Shown here one piece after another: positions 18,980 through 28,083 of a DNA stretch of 64,000 bases. The stretch is from NCBI RefSeq assembly GCF_020622355.1, contig NZ_WHVL01000001.1:372001-436000 (forward strand), written 5' to 3'. This DNA comes from Vreelandella malpeensis (lineage in GTDB: Bacteria; Pseudomonadota; Gammaproteobacteria; Pseudomonadales; Halomonadaceae). The translations under genes and the position numbers were made by a program. Below the pieces are notes generated by a model that had not been told where the DNA came from, ran no database searches, and was given only the letters and a program-made list of their open reading frames with translations. Within the stretch, counting starts at the first letter, position 1, and each line of letters opens with the position of its first letter.

Positions 18980-19414
18980 TTACGGCAGTGTGATGGTGAA
19001 GAGCTTGGCGAGCACGAACCAGGCAAGGCTTGGCGCGACCACGGCGTTGACGACAACGATGACCAGTGCTTTCTTCGTCCAATCATGCAGGTAAAGCAGC
19101 GACATGCAGAGCACGAAGGCCATCGAGACGAACAAGAAGCCGTAGCCCGTGTAGGGAAACAGGTCCCCCACTATCGCCATCAAGGCGAAGTACGCCGGGA
19201 TCAGGGCCAGGGTGGCGAAAAAGCGCAGGTTGTCCCGGGACTCCGAGACGATAGGCAAGGCACGCTCGCCGCGTTTGACCGCTGCCAGGAAAGGGGCGAC
19301 CTTGGTGATCAGGATCAAGGCCAGCAAGCCTCCCAGGATCCAGTGCACGAGAGTGGGAAAGAACAGATGTGACGTTTCGAAGTCGATCGAAACGTCAAAC
19401 AGATCAGACGCCAT
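18980..19414 (-). CDS. tctB: TTT transporter small membrane subunit TctB (system C)
   Basis: A 144-residue protein with four hydrophobic segments and an extended hydrophilic N-terminus (MASDLFDVSIDFETSHLFFP). It is 17 bp upstream of tctA and 71 bp after tctC. As usual for TctB there is little motif evidence; the assignment rests on size, topology and operon position. Confidence 0.82.
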   Translation of the reverse strand: MASDLFDVSIDFETSHLFFPTLVHWILGGLLALILITKVAPFLAAVKRGERALPIVSESRDNLRFFATLALIPAYFALMAIVGDLFPYTGYGFLFVSMAFVLCMSLLYLHDWTKKALVIVVVNAVVAPSLAWFVLAKLFTITLP

Positions 19415-19437
19415 ATCCGCTCCAGAAATAGTGACGT

Positions 19438-19479
19438 GGCACGCCCTCGTTGCCGCCTGAACACCGGGGCGGGCGTGCC
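19438..19479 (-). other. Intercistronic hairpin between tctC and tctB (system C)
   Basis: GGCACGCCC and GGGCGTGCC form a perfect 9-bp stem in the 71-bp gap, immediately downstream of tctC. No T run follows on the minus strand. It could stabilise the tctC message so that binding protein exceeds membrane subunits. Confidence 0.5.
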
Positions 19480-19485
19480 GGACGC

Positions 19486-20541
19486 TTAGTTGATGTTGTC
19501 GATGATCTCTTGATAGCGAGACATCTTTTCCTGGAGGTAATCGGAAGCCTCTTGAGAGGGTTTGAAATCAGGAATGAAGAACGCGCTCAACTGGGCCTCC
19601 TGGATATCGCCCTCGGCGTAGATCGCCTCGAGCGCCTCGTCGATCTGATCGACAATGCCCTGATCCATCTCCTTGTTGTAAAGGAAGAAGAACTCCTTAT
19701 CGAAGGTGAAGTTCTCGTCATCGCCCATGGTGACGGTGACGTTGGGCTCGACGTACTCCAGAAGCTGATCGCGAGTGGTCTGACCCAGCCCCTCTTCCGG
19801 TGCCTGCTCGATGGTGTCCTGACGCGCGGTCAACCAGACGAAACGCATCGCTTTCTGGTCGCTTTCGGGCAGGCGGGTATACTGCTCGTTGGCCTGCACG
19901 CTACCGTTGATGACATCGGCCTGACCGTCGAAGAGCTGCTGGTTCTTGTCGGACTGGGAGCCGGTGTTGACCGCGACCAGATTGTCCTCCTGGCCCGGAT
20001 GCTCGATAGCGATCGCGTTCTTGAGCGCACTGAAGCCGATTTCCGACACCCCACCCGGCTGTATGGCAACGCGCACGGTTTCACCGCTGCCCACCGCCTC
20101 TATGATGTCATCCAGGCTCTGGTACGGGGAGTCCATGGGCACCAGATAAGCGTTGCCCGGGTTGATGGCGATGGTCGGGCCGATGGTGTATTTCTCAAAG
20201 ATGTCGTCGTAGCCCTGAACGCCGTACAGATGCCCCAGGTAAGACTGGTCGTGGAAGATCATCAGAGTATTGCCCCGAGAGTCCCGATCCAGCGTGCGAA
20301 ACGCGGAACTTGCGCCCACGGCGTCGACCTTCATGTTGACACCCAGGTGCTCGGCCAGGCGGTCGACCACGATGCTGGCGTTCTGATAGGTATCGCCACC
20401 GGTAGAGGTCGAGCCGATCACGACGCGAACGTTGCCGCGAAGCTGGGCGTCCTGGGCCATGGCGACACTGGAGCCTAGGGTGGCCCCCATCATGGCAGCG
20501 GCGACACTGACGTTCATCAGCGTTTTTCTGGATAGCAGCAT
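19486..20541 (-). CDS. Divergent TctC-like periplasmic binding protein (system C)
   Basis: A 351-residue secreted protein placed exactly where tctC is expected. The start at 20541 (MLLSRKTLMNVSVAAAMMG) has AAAGG 7 nt upstream; an upstream ATG at 20562 adds 7 residues but is poorly spaced. The signal peptide ends near SVAMAQ. It lacks the usual VPF-x-x-GG-x-D signature of TctC, having RVVIGSTSTGGDTYQNAS instead, and is about 35 residues longer than average. The fold is probably the same, but ligand contacts are likely different. It heads the tctCBA-garD-gudD operon; the shared operator is 117 bp upstream. Confidence 0.78.
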   Translation of the reverse strand: MLLSRKTLMNVSVAAAMMGATLGSSVAMAQDAQLRGNVRVVIGSTSTGGDTYQNASIVVDRLAEHLGVNMKVDAVGASSAFRTLDRDSRGNTLMIFHDQSYLGHLYGVQGYDDIFEKYTIGPTIAINPGNAYLVPMDSPYQSLDDIIEAVGSGETVRVAIQPGGVSEIGFSALKNAIAIEHPGQEDNLVAVNTGSQSDKNQQLFDGQADVINGSVQANEQYTRLPESDQKAMRFVWLTARQDTIEQAPEEGLGQTTRDQLLEYVEPNVTVTMGDDENFTFDKEFFFLYNKEMDQGIVDQIDEALEAIYAEGDIQEAQLSAFFIPDFKPSQEASDYLQEKMSRYQEIIDNIN

Positions 20542-20657
20542 AAGCTTACCTTTAGCGTTCATTGTGAGTTATAGCCTTTCGGAACGACTTTTCGGCGCGC
20601 GACTCGCAAAGACGGCAACCGATTGCTGGCGGTTCGCGTATTACCCTGCTCAGGTAT

Positions 20658-20675
20658 TGGTAATACATCATACAT
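20658..20675 (-). promoter_or_regulatory. Shared regulon operator, copy 4 (upstream of tctC system C)
   Basis: Reads ATGTATGATGTATTACCA on the minus strand. The 12-base core TGTATGATGTAT is identical to the copy upstream of kdgD. Confidence 0.72.
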
Positions 20676-20854
20676 TTAGAGGTTAAGAAGAAGCGCGAGA
20701 GCGAGCAAGGTTAAACAGTCAAAACGCGACCAAAGTTCTATACTTGATCAAAGTTAAAGTAGGAAAGCAGGTATTGTTGGTTGAAACGATAAGTTTTTAT
20801 ATGCAGTAATACGTAACAAATACGTTGTACTTATATAAGTAATCATGAAACTAT

Positions 20855-20900
20855 ACTGCTCTTGCCTGCTCACCTGTAAAGGCGCTGAGACAAGAGCAGT
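20855..20900 (-). terminator. Inverted repeat after poxB, possible terminator
   Basis: ACTGCTCTTG and CAAGAGCAGT form a perfect 10-bp stem with a 26-nt loop 9 bp beyond the poxB stop. The downstream T content is modest (ATAGTTTCAT), so it is an imperfect terminator. Confidence 0.45.
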
Positions 20901-20908
20901 CGTATCGT

Positions 20909-22621
20909 CTAACGCTTCAAGAAATTGCTTTTCACCAGATGGACGACCTCATCCATGCGCCCGCTCAGCACCGCCTTGGCGGAATAGAGCGCGGTGGCAC
21001 CGATCTGGCCGGCCTCCACCTTTGGCGGCATGACCAGCTCCATCGGGTTGGTCATCACGTCCAGAAGCGCAGGCCCCGGCTGGGCGAGCCATTCGGTGAT
21101 CGCGCTCTCGAGCTCGTCTTCGCGCTCGACGCGTTTGCCCCAAAGCCCTGCAGCGCTGGCCACCTCGCCGAAATCGGGGTTTTCGAGCTCGGTGTAGGCG
21201 TCGAGCATGCCCTCCACCTTCTGCTCGAGCTCGACGAAGCTCAGCGACTGGTTGTTGTATACCGCGATCTTGAGCGGGATCTTGCGCTGCACCAAGGTCA
21301 GAAGATCACCCATCAGCATCGAGAGCCCGCCGTCGCCGCACAGCGCGATTACCTGGCGCTCCGGGTAGGCGATCTGAATACCCAGCGCCTGGGGGTAGGC
21401 GTTGGCCATGGTGCCGTGCTGCAGGCTCGAAAGCGTCTTGCGCTCGGCCCCGGCATGGATATGGCGCAGCATCCAGACGTTGACGCTACCGGTATCGGCG
21501 GTAAAAAAGGCATCTTCGTCGCTCAGCCGATCGATGGCGAGCGTCAGCTCCTGGGGATGGATCGTCGTATTGCTCTTCGTGTCGTGGGCGGACTTCTCGA
21601 GTGATTTCTTGTAGCGCTTCAGGCACTTCTCGAGCCAGCCGGTGTGCTCGTTGGGCTTGACGGTCTGATGGAACGCCTCGCAGGTTTCGGCGACGCTACC
21701 GACGATACCCACGTCCACCGGATAGCGCTTGCCGATCTGGCCGGGATCATGGTCGACCTGGATGATCTTCGCGCCATCCGGGTAGAACTGGGCAAACGCG
21801 AAACTGCAGCCCAGCAGCAGCAGCGTGTCGCACTCCGCCACCGCGTGATAGCCGCCCTCGAGCCCATAGACGCCGGTCATGCCGACCTGGTAAGGGTTGT
21901 CGTACTCGATGTAGTTCTTGGCCCGTGAGGTCCAGGCAATCGGCGCATTGAGCCTTTCTGCCAGGGCGATCACCTGCTCGCGGGCGTTTTCGCAGCCGGC
22001 ACCGGCGAAGATCGTGATCTTGCCGCCCTTGTTGAGCTCGCGCACCGCCGGTACCAGCGCCTCGGCGCCGGGGCGAATAGAGTAATCGAAGGTGTGGGCC
22101 TGAAAGTCGAGTTTGCTCTGCGGCGTCTGCGTCATGACATCGCCGGGCACCACCAGCACCGCCACGCCACGTTTGGCAAGCGCGGCCTGGGCAGCCATGG
22201 CGGCCATGCGCGAGGCCTGCTCCGGGGAGACGATGGTTTCGCAGAACACGCTGCACTGCTTGAAGATGTCGGTCTGATCCACTTCCTGGGGGAACTGGCT
22301 GCCGATCTCGCCAAGCGCGATATGGCTTGCGATCAGCACCACCGGGGCATTGTTGCGGTGGGCGTCAAACAGCCCGTTGACGAAGTGCAGGCTGCCCGGC
22401 CCGCAGGAGCCCGCGCACAGCGCGAGCTCGCCGGTCATGTACGCCTCACCGCCGGCGGCAAAACCGCCCACCTCCTCGTGGCGCACGCCCACCCACTCGA
22501 TCTCGCTTTTCCTGAGCGCATCGGTGAAGTGGTTCAGTGAATCTCCTACCACCCCGTAACAGCGCTTGGCGCCGGCATTTTGCAGGGTATGGACCAGAAT
22601 CTCGGCGACGTTCTTGCTCAT
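20909..22621 (-). CDS. poxB: Pyruvate dehydrogenase (quinone) / pyruvate oxidase
   Basis: A 570-residue thiamine-diphosphate enzyme that decarboxylates pyruvate to acetate and CO2 and passes electrons via FAD to ubiquinone at the inner membrane. The start at 22621 (MSKNVAEILV) has AAGGGAG upstream. Visible are the TPP glutamate region GVRHEEVGGFAAGGEA, the FAD domain in the middle, the TPP motif CGDGGLSMLMGDLL...YNNQ and a C-terminal amphipathic tail ending MDEVVHLVKSNFLKR like the E. coli PoxB lipid-binding helix. It appears monocistronic. Confidence 0.93.
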   Translation of the reverse strand: MSKNVAEILVHTLQNAGAKRCYGVVGDSLNHFTDALRKSEIEWVGVRHEEVGGFAAGGEAYMTGELALCAGSCGPGSLHFVNGLFDAHRNNAPVVLIASHIALGEIGSQFPQEVDQTDIFKQCSVFCETIVSPEQASRMAAMAAQAALAKRGVAVLVVPGDVMTQTPQSKLDFQAHTFDYSIRPGAEALVPAVRELNKGGKITIFAGAGCENAREQVIALAERLNAPIAWTSRAKNYIEYDNPYQVGMTGVYGLEGGYHAVAECDTLLLLGCSFAFAQFYPDGAKIIQVDHDPGQIGKRYPVDVGIVGSVAETCEAFHQTVKPNEHTGWLEKCLKRYKKSLEKSAHDTKSNTTIHPQELTLAIDRLSDEDAFFTADTGSVNVWMLRHIHAGAERKTLSSLQHGTMANAYPQALGIQIAYPERQVIALCGDGGLSMLMGDLLTLVQRKIPLKIAVYNNQSLSFVELEQKVEGMLDAYTELENPDFGEVASAAGLWGKRVEREDELESAITEWLAQPGPALLDVMTNPMELVMPPKVEAGQIGATALYSAKAVLSGRMDEVVHLVKSNFLKR

Positions 22622-22742
22622 GAGCGACTCCCTTCGCAAGCGATGACAGATCATCCAAGCCTAGCTGCTGTCACGGGCCTTGCCGAACTTGATCGCTGCT
22701 TCATGCAAAAAAGCGCATGCTGCACCGCAACAAGAAAACAGC

Positions 22743-22748
22743 TATACT
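22743..22748 (+). promoter_or_regulatory. Putative -10 element of the small gene at 22776
   Basis: TATACT (5/6 to consensus) lies 28 bp before the start codon. The CTGCAC at 17-bp spacing is a poor -35, so the assignment is tentative. Confidence 0.4.
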
Positions 22749-22775
22749 AGGGCGGTTCGTACAGGAGGATATGCG

Positions 22776-22889
22776 ATGACCCAACCCCTAGTCGCGCGTC
22801 AACGCGAAGAAGAGGTGTGGTGCTTCTGGGGCCTGCAGGCCCAGTGGCAGCGTCTGGCAGCGGAGCAGTTCGCCGCGCATGTCGGCTGA
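22776..22889 (+). CDS. Small protein of 37 residues, Trp-rich, function unknown
   Basis: A short reading frame with an unusually good translation signal: AGGAGG 7 nt before ATG. The product starts MTQPLVARQREEEVWC, contains three Trp (residues 15, 18 and 24) in a stretch that could form an amphipathic helix (FWGLQAQWQRLAAEQF), and has no signal peptide. A promoter-like TATACT precedes it and a strong terminator follows 32 bp after the stop, so it looks like a self-contained transcription unit between poxB and speG. Trp codons next to a terminator recall leader peptides, but no same-strand gene follows for 2 kb. I do not recognise a family. Confidence 0.6.
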   Translation: MTQPLVARQREEEVWCFWGLQAQWQRLAAEQFAAHVG

Positions 22890-22921
22890 AACCCACCTCG
22901 AATCGATGTACGACGCCACCG

Positions 22922-22948
22922 AAAGCCAGCGCCCTGCGCTGGCTTTTT
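22922..22948 (+). terminator. Rho-independent terminator after the small gene
   Basis: AAAGCCAGCGC and GCGCTGGCTTT form a perfect 11-bp stem with a 3-nt loop, followed by a T run. It may also serve speG from the other side. Confidence 0.88.
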
Positions 22949-22986
22949 CTTGCCCACACGTTCTTGCCCACACGGTGCTTTCAGCG

Positions 22987-23505
22987 CTAAAGGGCAGCCA
23001 AGTATGCCGACTGAAGCACGTACATTCTCTTCACGTCGCGGTACTGGCCGTTGATGAAGAACTCCTCGACCAGGTGCCCCTCCTCGATGAAGCCGCACTC
23101 CTTGTAGAGATGCACCGCCTTGATGTTCTCCACGGCGACGATGAGATACACCTTGTGCAGGTTCAATATGGTGAAGGAGTAGTTGAGCGCCTGGTGGATC
23201 AGCGAGCGGGCGAAGCCCCGCCCCTGGTGCTCCGGGGCGACGATGATCTGGAACTCGGCGCTACGGTGGATGTAGTCGATCTCGATCAGCTCGACCAGGC
23301 CGATGGCGCAGGCATTGGCGTCCTGGGCGACGAAGCGGCGCTCGGCGTTATCGTGGATATGCTTGTTGTAAAGTTCCTCGAGTTCGTCAAAGGATTCATA
23401 AGGCTCCTCGAACCAGTAGGACATCACACTCTGGTTGTTGTTGAGTTCGTGAACGAAGCGCAGGTCGCTGCGCTCAAGCGCGCGCAGATACAGTGTCGGG
23501 CTCAT
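22987..23505 (-). CDS. speG: Spermidine N1-acetyltransferase
   Basis: A 172-residue GNAT acetyltransferase that follows E. coli SpeG closely: [62 protein letters not shown] (acetyl-CoA loop) and [14 protein letters not shown]. SpeG acetylates spermidine/spermine in the cytoplasm, limiting polyamine toxicity. The first 32 bp overlap the end of the upstream FAD oxidoreductase gene, so the two form an operon. Confidence 0.92.
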   Translation of the reverse strand: MSPTLYLRALERSDLRFVHELNNNQSVMSYWFEEPYESFDELEELYNKHIHDNAERRFVAQDANACAIGLVELIEIDYIHRSAEFQIIVAPEHQGRGFARSLIHQALNYSFTILNLHKVYLIVAVENIKAVHLYKECGFIEEGHLVEEFFINGQYRDVKRMYVLQSAYLAAL

Positions 23506-24724
23506 GGGAGGGCTCGCTCAAGCGGTGAAAGGAGAAGAACTCTGAAAGCTCATGATCGCGCCCTTCGATCAAGGCGCGCAACAGCCCCGCCCCCATCATC
23601 GAGTAGGTGATGCCGTTGCCGCCGTAGGCCATGGCGAAGTGGACATGCGGCCCCTGGCTCTCATGAGGGCCGAAGAACGGCAGCCCGTCATCGGTCTCGG
23701 CGAAGGTGCCGCCCCAGCTGAAGGTCGGGTTAATGGAAAGCGAAGGCCAAATCGACTCCACCTTGCGGGCAAGCCCGTGGGCCTTGTCCATCACTTGCGC
23801 GTCGCGGCGCTTGGGATCGTCATGGTCATCGTCGTCACCGCCCACCAGCAAGCGTCCCTCGTCGGTGGAGCGCATGTAAAGGTAGGGGCGCGCAGACTCC
23901 CACACCAGCGTATGGCGAAGCTCGCCGAGCACCTCTGGCGCGAGGGGGTCGGTGACGAAGGCGTAACTGCTGCGATTTTTCGCCACCGGCTCGGGCAGCC
24001 ACGCCTGGGACTCGTAGCCTGCGGCCATCACCACCTTGCCGGCGCTGATCGTGGCGCCGTTTTTCAGCGTGACGGTCACGCCCGCATCATGGGATTCGAT
24101 GTCCGCCACCTCGGTGCGATCGAACACCTCGCCGCCGTGCTCGAGCACCCGCTCGAACAGCCGGTAGGCCATGCGGTAAGGGTCGAGGCTTGCCGCGAGC
24201 TTCGACAGGATCGCGCAAGGTGCCTCGATCCCGTAGCGCGCCGACAGCGCCTCGCGATCCAGCCACTGCATGTCGAAACCGTGCTTGTCGCGCAGCGCGT
24301 ACTCGGCCTCGAGAGAGACGGCATCCTCGTCATTGGAGGCGAAATAGAGACTCTCGTGACGCTCGAAGGAGACATCGCCGAGCTCACTGGCCAAGGTCTC
24401 GAGCGCGCCGATCGCCTCGGCGCACCCCTGGTAGGCCAGCACGGCGCGGGGCTCGTCGTAGCGCCGGGCGAGCTCCACCAGATGGGTATCGATCTCGTAC
24501 TGTAAAAGTGCCGTGCTCGCCGCGGAGCTCCCCCAGCCGATGTCGCGGCGCTCCAGTACCACCACGTGATGATCGTGGCGGGCAAGTTCGTCGGCGATCA
24601 GCGCGCCGGTGATGCCGCCGCCGATCACCACGACGTCGCACCGGTGGTCGTGGGTCAGCTGAGGAAAGGAGACGAGCAGGCCGTTTTTCACCGCCCAGAA
24701 CGGATAACCGCTTTTAAGATCCAT
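23474..24724 (-). CDS. FAD-dependent oxidoreductase, DadA/PuuB-like (DAO family)
   Basis: A 416-residue flavoprotein with the dinucleotide-binding motif [20 protein letters not shown]...VVLERR starting near residue 31 and the DAO-family C-terminal pattern [18 protein letters not shown]...[19 protein letters not shown]. Such enzymes oxidise amino acids or amines. The gene overlaps speG by 32 bp, which hints at an amine or gamma-glutamyl-polyamine substrate, but this is inference. An in-frame glycine-oxidase or sarcosine-oxidase role remains possible. Confidence 0.82.
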   Translation of the reverse strand: MDLKSGYPFWAVKNGLLVSFPQLTHDHRCDVVVIGGGITGALIADELARHDHHVVVLERRDIGWGSSAASTALLQYEIDTHLVELARRYDEPRAVLAYQGCAEAIGALETLASELGDVSFERHESLYFASNDEDAVSLEAEYALRDKHGFDMQWLDREALSARYGIEAPCAILSKLAASLDPYRMAYRLFERVLEHGGEVFDRTEVADIESHDAGVTVTLKNGATISAGKVVMAAGYESQAWLPEPVAKNRSSYAFVTDPLAPEVLGELRHTLVWESARPYLYMRSTDEGRLLVGGDDDDHDDPKRRDAQVMDKAHGLARKVESIWPSLSINPTFSWGGTFAETDDGLPFFGPHESQGPHVHFAMAYGGNGITYSMMGAGLLRALIEGRDHELSEFFSFHRLSEPSHEPDTVSARA

Positions 24725-24823
24725 TTAATTGCCTTCTAAAGGTTGTCCAGAGAGCCGACCCTCCTGTAAACATAGCGGTTCGCCATCATATTGCTCGCCC
24801 ATCAGACCGGGCCGCCAAGAAAC

Positions 24824-24886
24824 TAAAGAACGTTAAGAAAGAACGTTAAGAAAGTACGTCGAGAAAGTACGTCAAGAAAGCACAGG
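24824..24886. repeat. Imperfect 13-bp tandem repeat in the ltaE leader
   Basis: Units AAGAAAGAACGTT (24835), AAGAAAGTACGTC (24848), GAGAAAGTACGTC (24861) and AAGAAAGCACAGG (24874) follow each other, preceded by a partial unit at 24824. The last unit supplies part of the ltaE Shine-Dalgarno (AGGAG). Confidence 0.85.
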
Positions 24887-24896
24887 AGCCCACCCC

Positions 24897-25901
24897 GTGA
24901 TCGATTTACGCAGCGACACCGTCACCCGGCCAAGCACCGCCATGCGCGAGGCGATGCTGGCCGCCCCCGTCGGCGACGATGTCTGGGGCGACGACCCTAC
25001 CGTCAACGCCTTTCAAGACACCCTGGCCGAGCGCGCTGGCAAGGAAGCCGCCCTGCTCTTCCCCAGCGGTACCCAGAGCAACCTGGTGGCCCTGATGGCC
25101 CACTGCGAGCGCGGTGACGAGTACATCGTCGGCCAGAACGCCCACACCTATCGTTATGAAGGCGGCGGCGCGGCGGTGCTGGGCAGCATCCAGCCTCAGC
25201 CTCTCGAGAACGCGCCGGACGGCTCGCTTCCGCTCGAGAAGATCACTGCCGCCATCAAGGCCGATGATGTCCACTTCGCTCGCACCCGCCTGCTGGCGCT
25301 GGAGAACACCATCGGCGGCAAGGTCCTGCCCGAAGAGTACGTGACCCAGGCCGTTGCCCTGGCCCGTCAGCACGGCCTGGCCGCCCACCTCGACGGCGCT
25401 CGGCTGTTCAACGCCATGGTGGCCACGAACACTTCTCTGGAGGCGATGTGCCAGCCCTTCGACAGCGTGTCGCTGTGTTTCTCCAAGGGGCTCGGCGCGC
25501 CGATCGGCTCGGCCTTGGTGGGCTCGCACGCGCTCATCGACAAGGCGCGCCGCTGGCGCAAGGTGGTCGGCGGCGGCATGCGCCAGGCCGGCATCATCGC
25601 CGCGGCCTGCCAGCACGCGCTGGATCACCATGTGGCGGGGCTGGCCGACGATCATCGTCGGGCGGCGCGGCTGGGCGAAGGGCTTTCCGCCCTGCCCGGC
25701 CTCGAGGTCACCTCACAGGCCACCAACATGGTGTTCGTACGCGTGGACCAGGCCCACGTGGCACCGCTCGCCCGGTGGCTCGAGGAGCACGAGATCCTGC
25801 TCAACCTGGTCGACAACACCCGCTTCGTGGTGCACCGGGACCTCGATGACGCGGACATCGAGCGCGTCATCGAGGTGATGACCGACTACTTCGCGCGCTA
25901 G
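24897..25901 (+). CDS. ltaE: Low-specificity L-threonine aldolase
   Basis: A 334-residue fold-type I PLP enzyme that cleaves L-threonine and L-allo-threonine to glycine and acetaldehyde. Motifs are the N-terminal [23 protein letters not shown], the PLP aspartate in [10 protein letters not shown] and the Schiff-base lysine in [12 protein letters not shown] (K197). The start is GTG with AGGAG 8 nt upstream; the initiation region abuts a 13-bp tandem repeat. It ends 7 bp from the convergent fhuB stop. Confidence 0.94.
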   Translation: MIDLRSDTVTRPSTAMREAMLAAPVGDDVWGDDPTVNAFQDTLAERAGKEAALLFPSGTQSNLVALMAHCERGDEYIVGQNAHTYRYEGGGAAVLGSIQPQPLENAPDGSLPLEKITAAIKADDVHFARTRLLALENTIGGKVLPEEYVTQAVALARQHGLAAHLDGARLFNAMVATNTSLEAMCQPFDSVSLCFSKGLGAPIGSALVGSHALIDKARRWRKVVGGGMRQAGIIAAACQHALDHHVAGLADDHRRAARLGEGLSALPGLEVTSQATNMVFVRVDQAHVAPLARWLEEHEILLNLVDNTRFVVHRDLDDADIERVIEVMTDYFAR

Positions 25902-25908
25902 CTCCCGC

Positions 25909-27909
25909 TTACAGGCGGCGCAGCCCCCACATGAAGTAGGCGCCGCCGATCAACGAAGCGACCAGCCCCGCCGGTATCTCGTAAGGGAAGATCACCTGCC
26001 GACCTACCCAGTCCGCCAACACCATCAAGAGCATGCCGATCAGCGCGGCGCCCACGAGATGGTGGCGGGCGCGGGAAAACCCGGCCAGGCGCGCCATGTG
26101 CGGCGCCAGCAGGCCGATGAACGAGAGCGGGCCCACTACCAGCGTCGCGCAAGCGGTCAACAGCGCCACCAGCAGGAGCAGCACCAGCCGGGCCCGGTTC
26201 AGGGTCACCCCCAGCGCCTGCGCCGTGGGCGCCCCCAAGGGCAGGATGTCGAGCCAGCGGGTGAAAGGCAGAATCAGCACCGTCAAGAACGCTGCGATCG
26301 CACCGATCCACAGGGCACTGGTCACGTCCACGTAGTAGGTGGAGCCGGCAAGCCAGGCGATCACCTGCTGACCGCGCGGATCGCCGCCGGCCAGCATCAC
26401 GTTTCTCACCGCATCGAACAGCGCCGTGATCGCCACCCCGGTCAGCAGCAGCCGCTCCGGCACGAATCCACTCTTGCGATTGATACCGACCAGCACCAGC
26501 AGCGTGATCATCGCCCCCAGGGTGCCCATCGCCACCAGCAGGGGCTGGGTGGGGCTGGGCAGCAGGTAGATGCCCAGAATCAGGGCGATGGCGCAGCCGC
26601 CGCTGACGCCCAGTACTTCCGGGCTCGCCATGGGGTTGGCGGAAAGTCGCTGCAAGATAGTGCCGGCCATGGCCAGCATGATGCCGCTGGCAGCGGCGGC
26701 GAGCACCCGGGGCAGGCGCCACTCGACCACTTCCCACTGGGTGGGAGCCAGCCAGTACCAGCCATCCACCCCTTGCCCCAGCAGCAGCCCAAGAAGCGCA
26801 AGGACCACAAGCCCCAGCGAGAGCTTAACCGCCAGGCGTCCAGGCGCTGGATGACGCGTTGCGAACACGCCGGCGCCCTTGGGGGGCTGGCCGCTTGACA
26901 GGCGCAGGCGTGGAATCAGCCATAGCAGCAAGGGCGCGCCAAGTGCGCCGGTGATGGCGCCAGTGGGAATGAAGGCGGCGGTCGCGCCAGAGAAGAATTG
27001 CAGCAGCTGATCCGTGGTGGCCAGCAGCACCGCCCCCAGAAGCGTGGACCACACCAGCCGCGCGCCGAGTCGGCGAGCGCCGGCCATGCGCACGATATTG
27101 GGCGCGGCCAGGCCGATGAATCCGATGATGCCCACCACGCTCACGATGCTGCCGGTCAGAAAGACCGCCAGCCCCATGCCCGCAAAGCGCAGCCCCGACA
27201 GCGAGACCCCGAGGCTCTTGGCGCTGGCATCGTCGAGCTCGAGAACCGCCAGCGGGCGCAGCAACCACCAGGCGAGCACCGTGCCGATGGCGAGCCTGGG
27301 CGCGAGCATCGCAGCGCCGTCCCAACCGTTCTGGGCAAGCGACCCCGCCCCCCAGATCAAGAGCCCCGCCAGGGTTTCGTGATTGAACAGCAAAAGCGCC
27401 GTGGCGAGCGCGCCGAGATACAGATTGACGACCAATCCCGCCAGCACGACAACGATAGGCGAAAGCCCTCGCCGCCAGGAGAGCAGAAACACCAGCCCGA
27501 CCGCCAGGGCCCCGCCGGCCAGGGCAATCCACTCCCGCCCGATGACCAGCAACCCCGGCGTCAGCACGGTGGCCACCATCAGCGCCAGGTTCGCCCCGGA
27601 GGCGACGCCAAGGGTGGTGGGCGAGGCAAGCGGGTTGCGCAGTACCTGCTGCATCAAGACCCCGGCAAGCCCCAGCCCGCCGCCGGCCAGCAGCGCCACC
27701 ACCAGCCGAGGCCACCAGGCGAAATAGAGCAGCAGTTCCTGGGGGTCAGCGAAGGTCGGGGTGATCAGAACGCTGATGGCATCGATCACGCCGCCCTGGG
27801 CCTGAAGGCCGAGTATCACCAGCACTGCCAGCGGCAGGCTGAGCAGTAGACACGCTGTTCCGGGGGAGACGCCCCCTCTTTTCTTAGCCCACGGCGCATT
27901 GCCCGGCAT
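25909..27909 (-). CDS. fhuB: Fused Fe(3+)-siderophore ABC permease, FhuB type
   Basis: A 666-residue permease made of two homologous FecCD-type halves (about 1-340 and 350-666), each with the GxxLxxxGVxxQxxxxNPLAxPxxLG-type motif ([19 protein letters not shown] near 88 and [18 protein letters not shown] near 423) and the ATPase-contact loop ([24 protein letters not shown]). It imports hydroxamate-type ferric siderophores with the FhuC and FhuD proteins encoded at 29.7-31.3 kb. ATG at 27909 is favoured over the GTG two codons upstream by AAGG spacing. It is divergent from the SIP gene, with a Fur-like box between. Confidence 0.93.
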   Translation of the reverse strand: MPGNAPWAKKRGGVSPGTACLLLSLPLAVLVILGLQAQGGVIDAISVLITPTFADPQELLLYFAWWPRLVVALLAGGGLGLAGVLMQQVLRNPLASPTTLGVASGANLALMVATVLTPGLLVIGREWIALAGGALAVGLVFLLSWRRGLSPIVVVLAGLVVNLYLGALATALLLFNHETLAGLLIWGAGSLAQNGWDGAAMLAPRLAIGTVLAWWLLRPLAVLELDDASAKSLGVSLSGLRFAGMGLAVFLTGSIVSVVGIIGFIGLAAPNIVRMAGARRLGARLVWSTLLGAVLLATTDQLLQFFSGATAAFIPTGAITGALGAPLLLWLIPRLRLSSGQPPKGAGVFATRHPAPGRLAVKLSLGLVVLALLGLLLGQGVDGWYWLAPTQWEVVEWRLPRVLAAAASGIMLAMAGTILQRLSANPMASPEVLGVSGGCAIALILGIYLLPSPTQPLLVAMGTLGAMITLLVLVGINRKSGFVPERLLLTGVAITALFDAVRNVMLAGGDPRGQQVIAWLAGSTYYVDVTSALWIGAIAAFLTVLILPFTRWLDILPLGAPTAQALGVTLNRARLVLLLLVALLTACATLVVGPLSFIGLLAPHMARLAGFSRARHHLVGAALIGMLLMVLADWVGRQVIFPYEIPAGLVASLIGGAYFMWGLRRL

Positions 27910-28026
27910 AGTCACTACCTTACTGTATCGACCCGCCCAGAGCGCTTGTAGCCTGGCCCGGGCGACTCGCGAAATTGGCCGATCATGTTCATCGACCGCT
28001 TTGCTGCCGCGTAGCGGCGGGGTATT

Positions 28027-28045
28027 TTAAATGATAACCATTAGC
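28027..28045. promoter_or_regulatory. Fur box between fhuB and the SIP gene
   Basis: TTAAATGATAACCATTAGC matches 14 of 19 bases of the Fur consensus. It lies 118 bp upstream of fhuB and 39 bp upstream of the SIP gene, so it can control both. Confidence 0.75.
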
Positions 28046-28083
28046 ACTACAATTGAGCCTTCGATACGACGAGACGCGAAACC

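Larger units (their letters stand above)
20542..20908. other. Intergenic region upstream of the system C operon
   Basis: A 367-bp, AT-rich gap between the system C tctC start and the poxB stop. It contains the operator at 20658-20675 and the inverted repeat at 20855-20900; nothing else is recognised. Confidence 0.6.

Noticed and set aside
17418-19094. A 558-codon plus-strand frame opposite tctA of system C
   Set aside because: Composition (Gln/His/Arg/Asp-rich) and the real gene on the other strand mark it as a shadow.
1-20908. Genomic island acquired by a mobile element
   Set aside because: No integrase, transposase, tRNA or attachment repeats were seen, and composition of the genes matches the rest of the window.
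22776-22948. Tryptophan attenuator reading of the small gene and terminator
   Set aside because: No trp or other gene follows on the same strand; the next plus-strand gene is ltaE about 2 kb away with speG and an oxidoreductase gene on the opposite strand between.
24824-24886. CRISPR-like array
   Set aside because: Units are adjacent 13-mers without spacers, so this is a simple tandem repeat.
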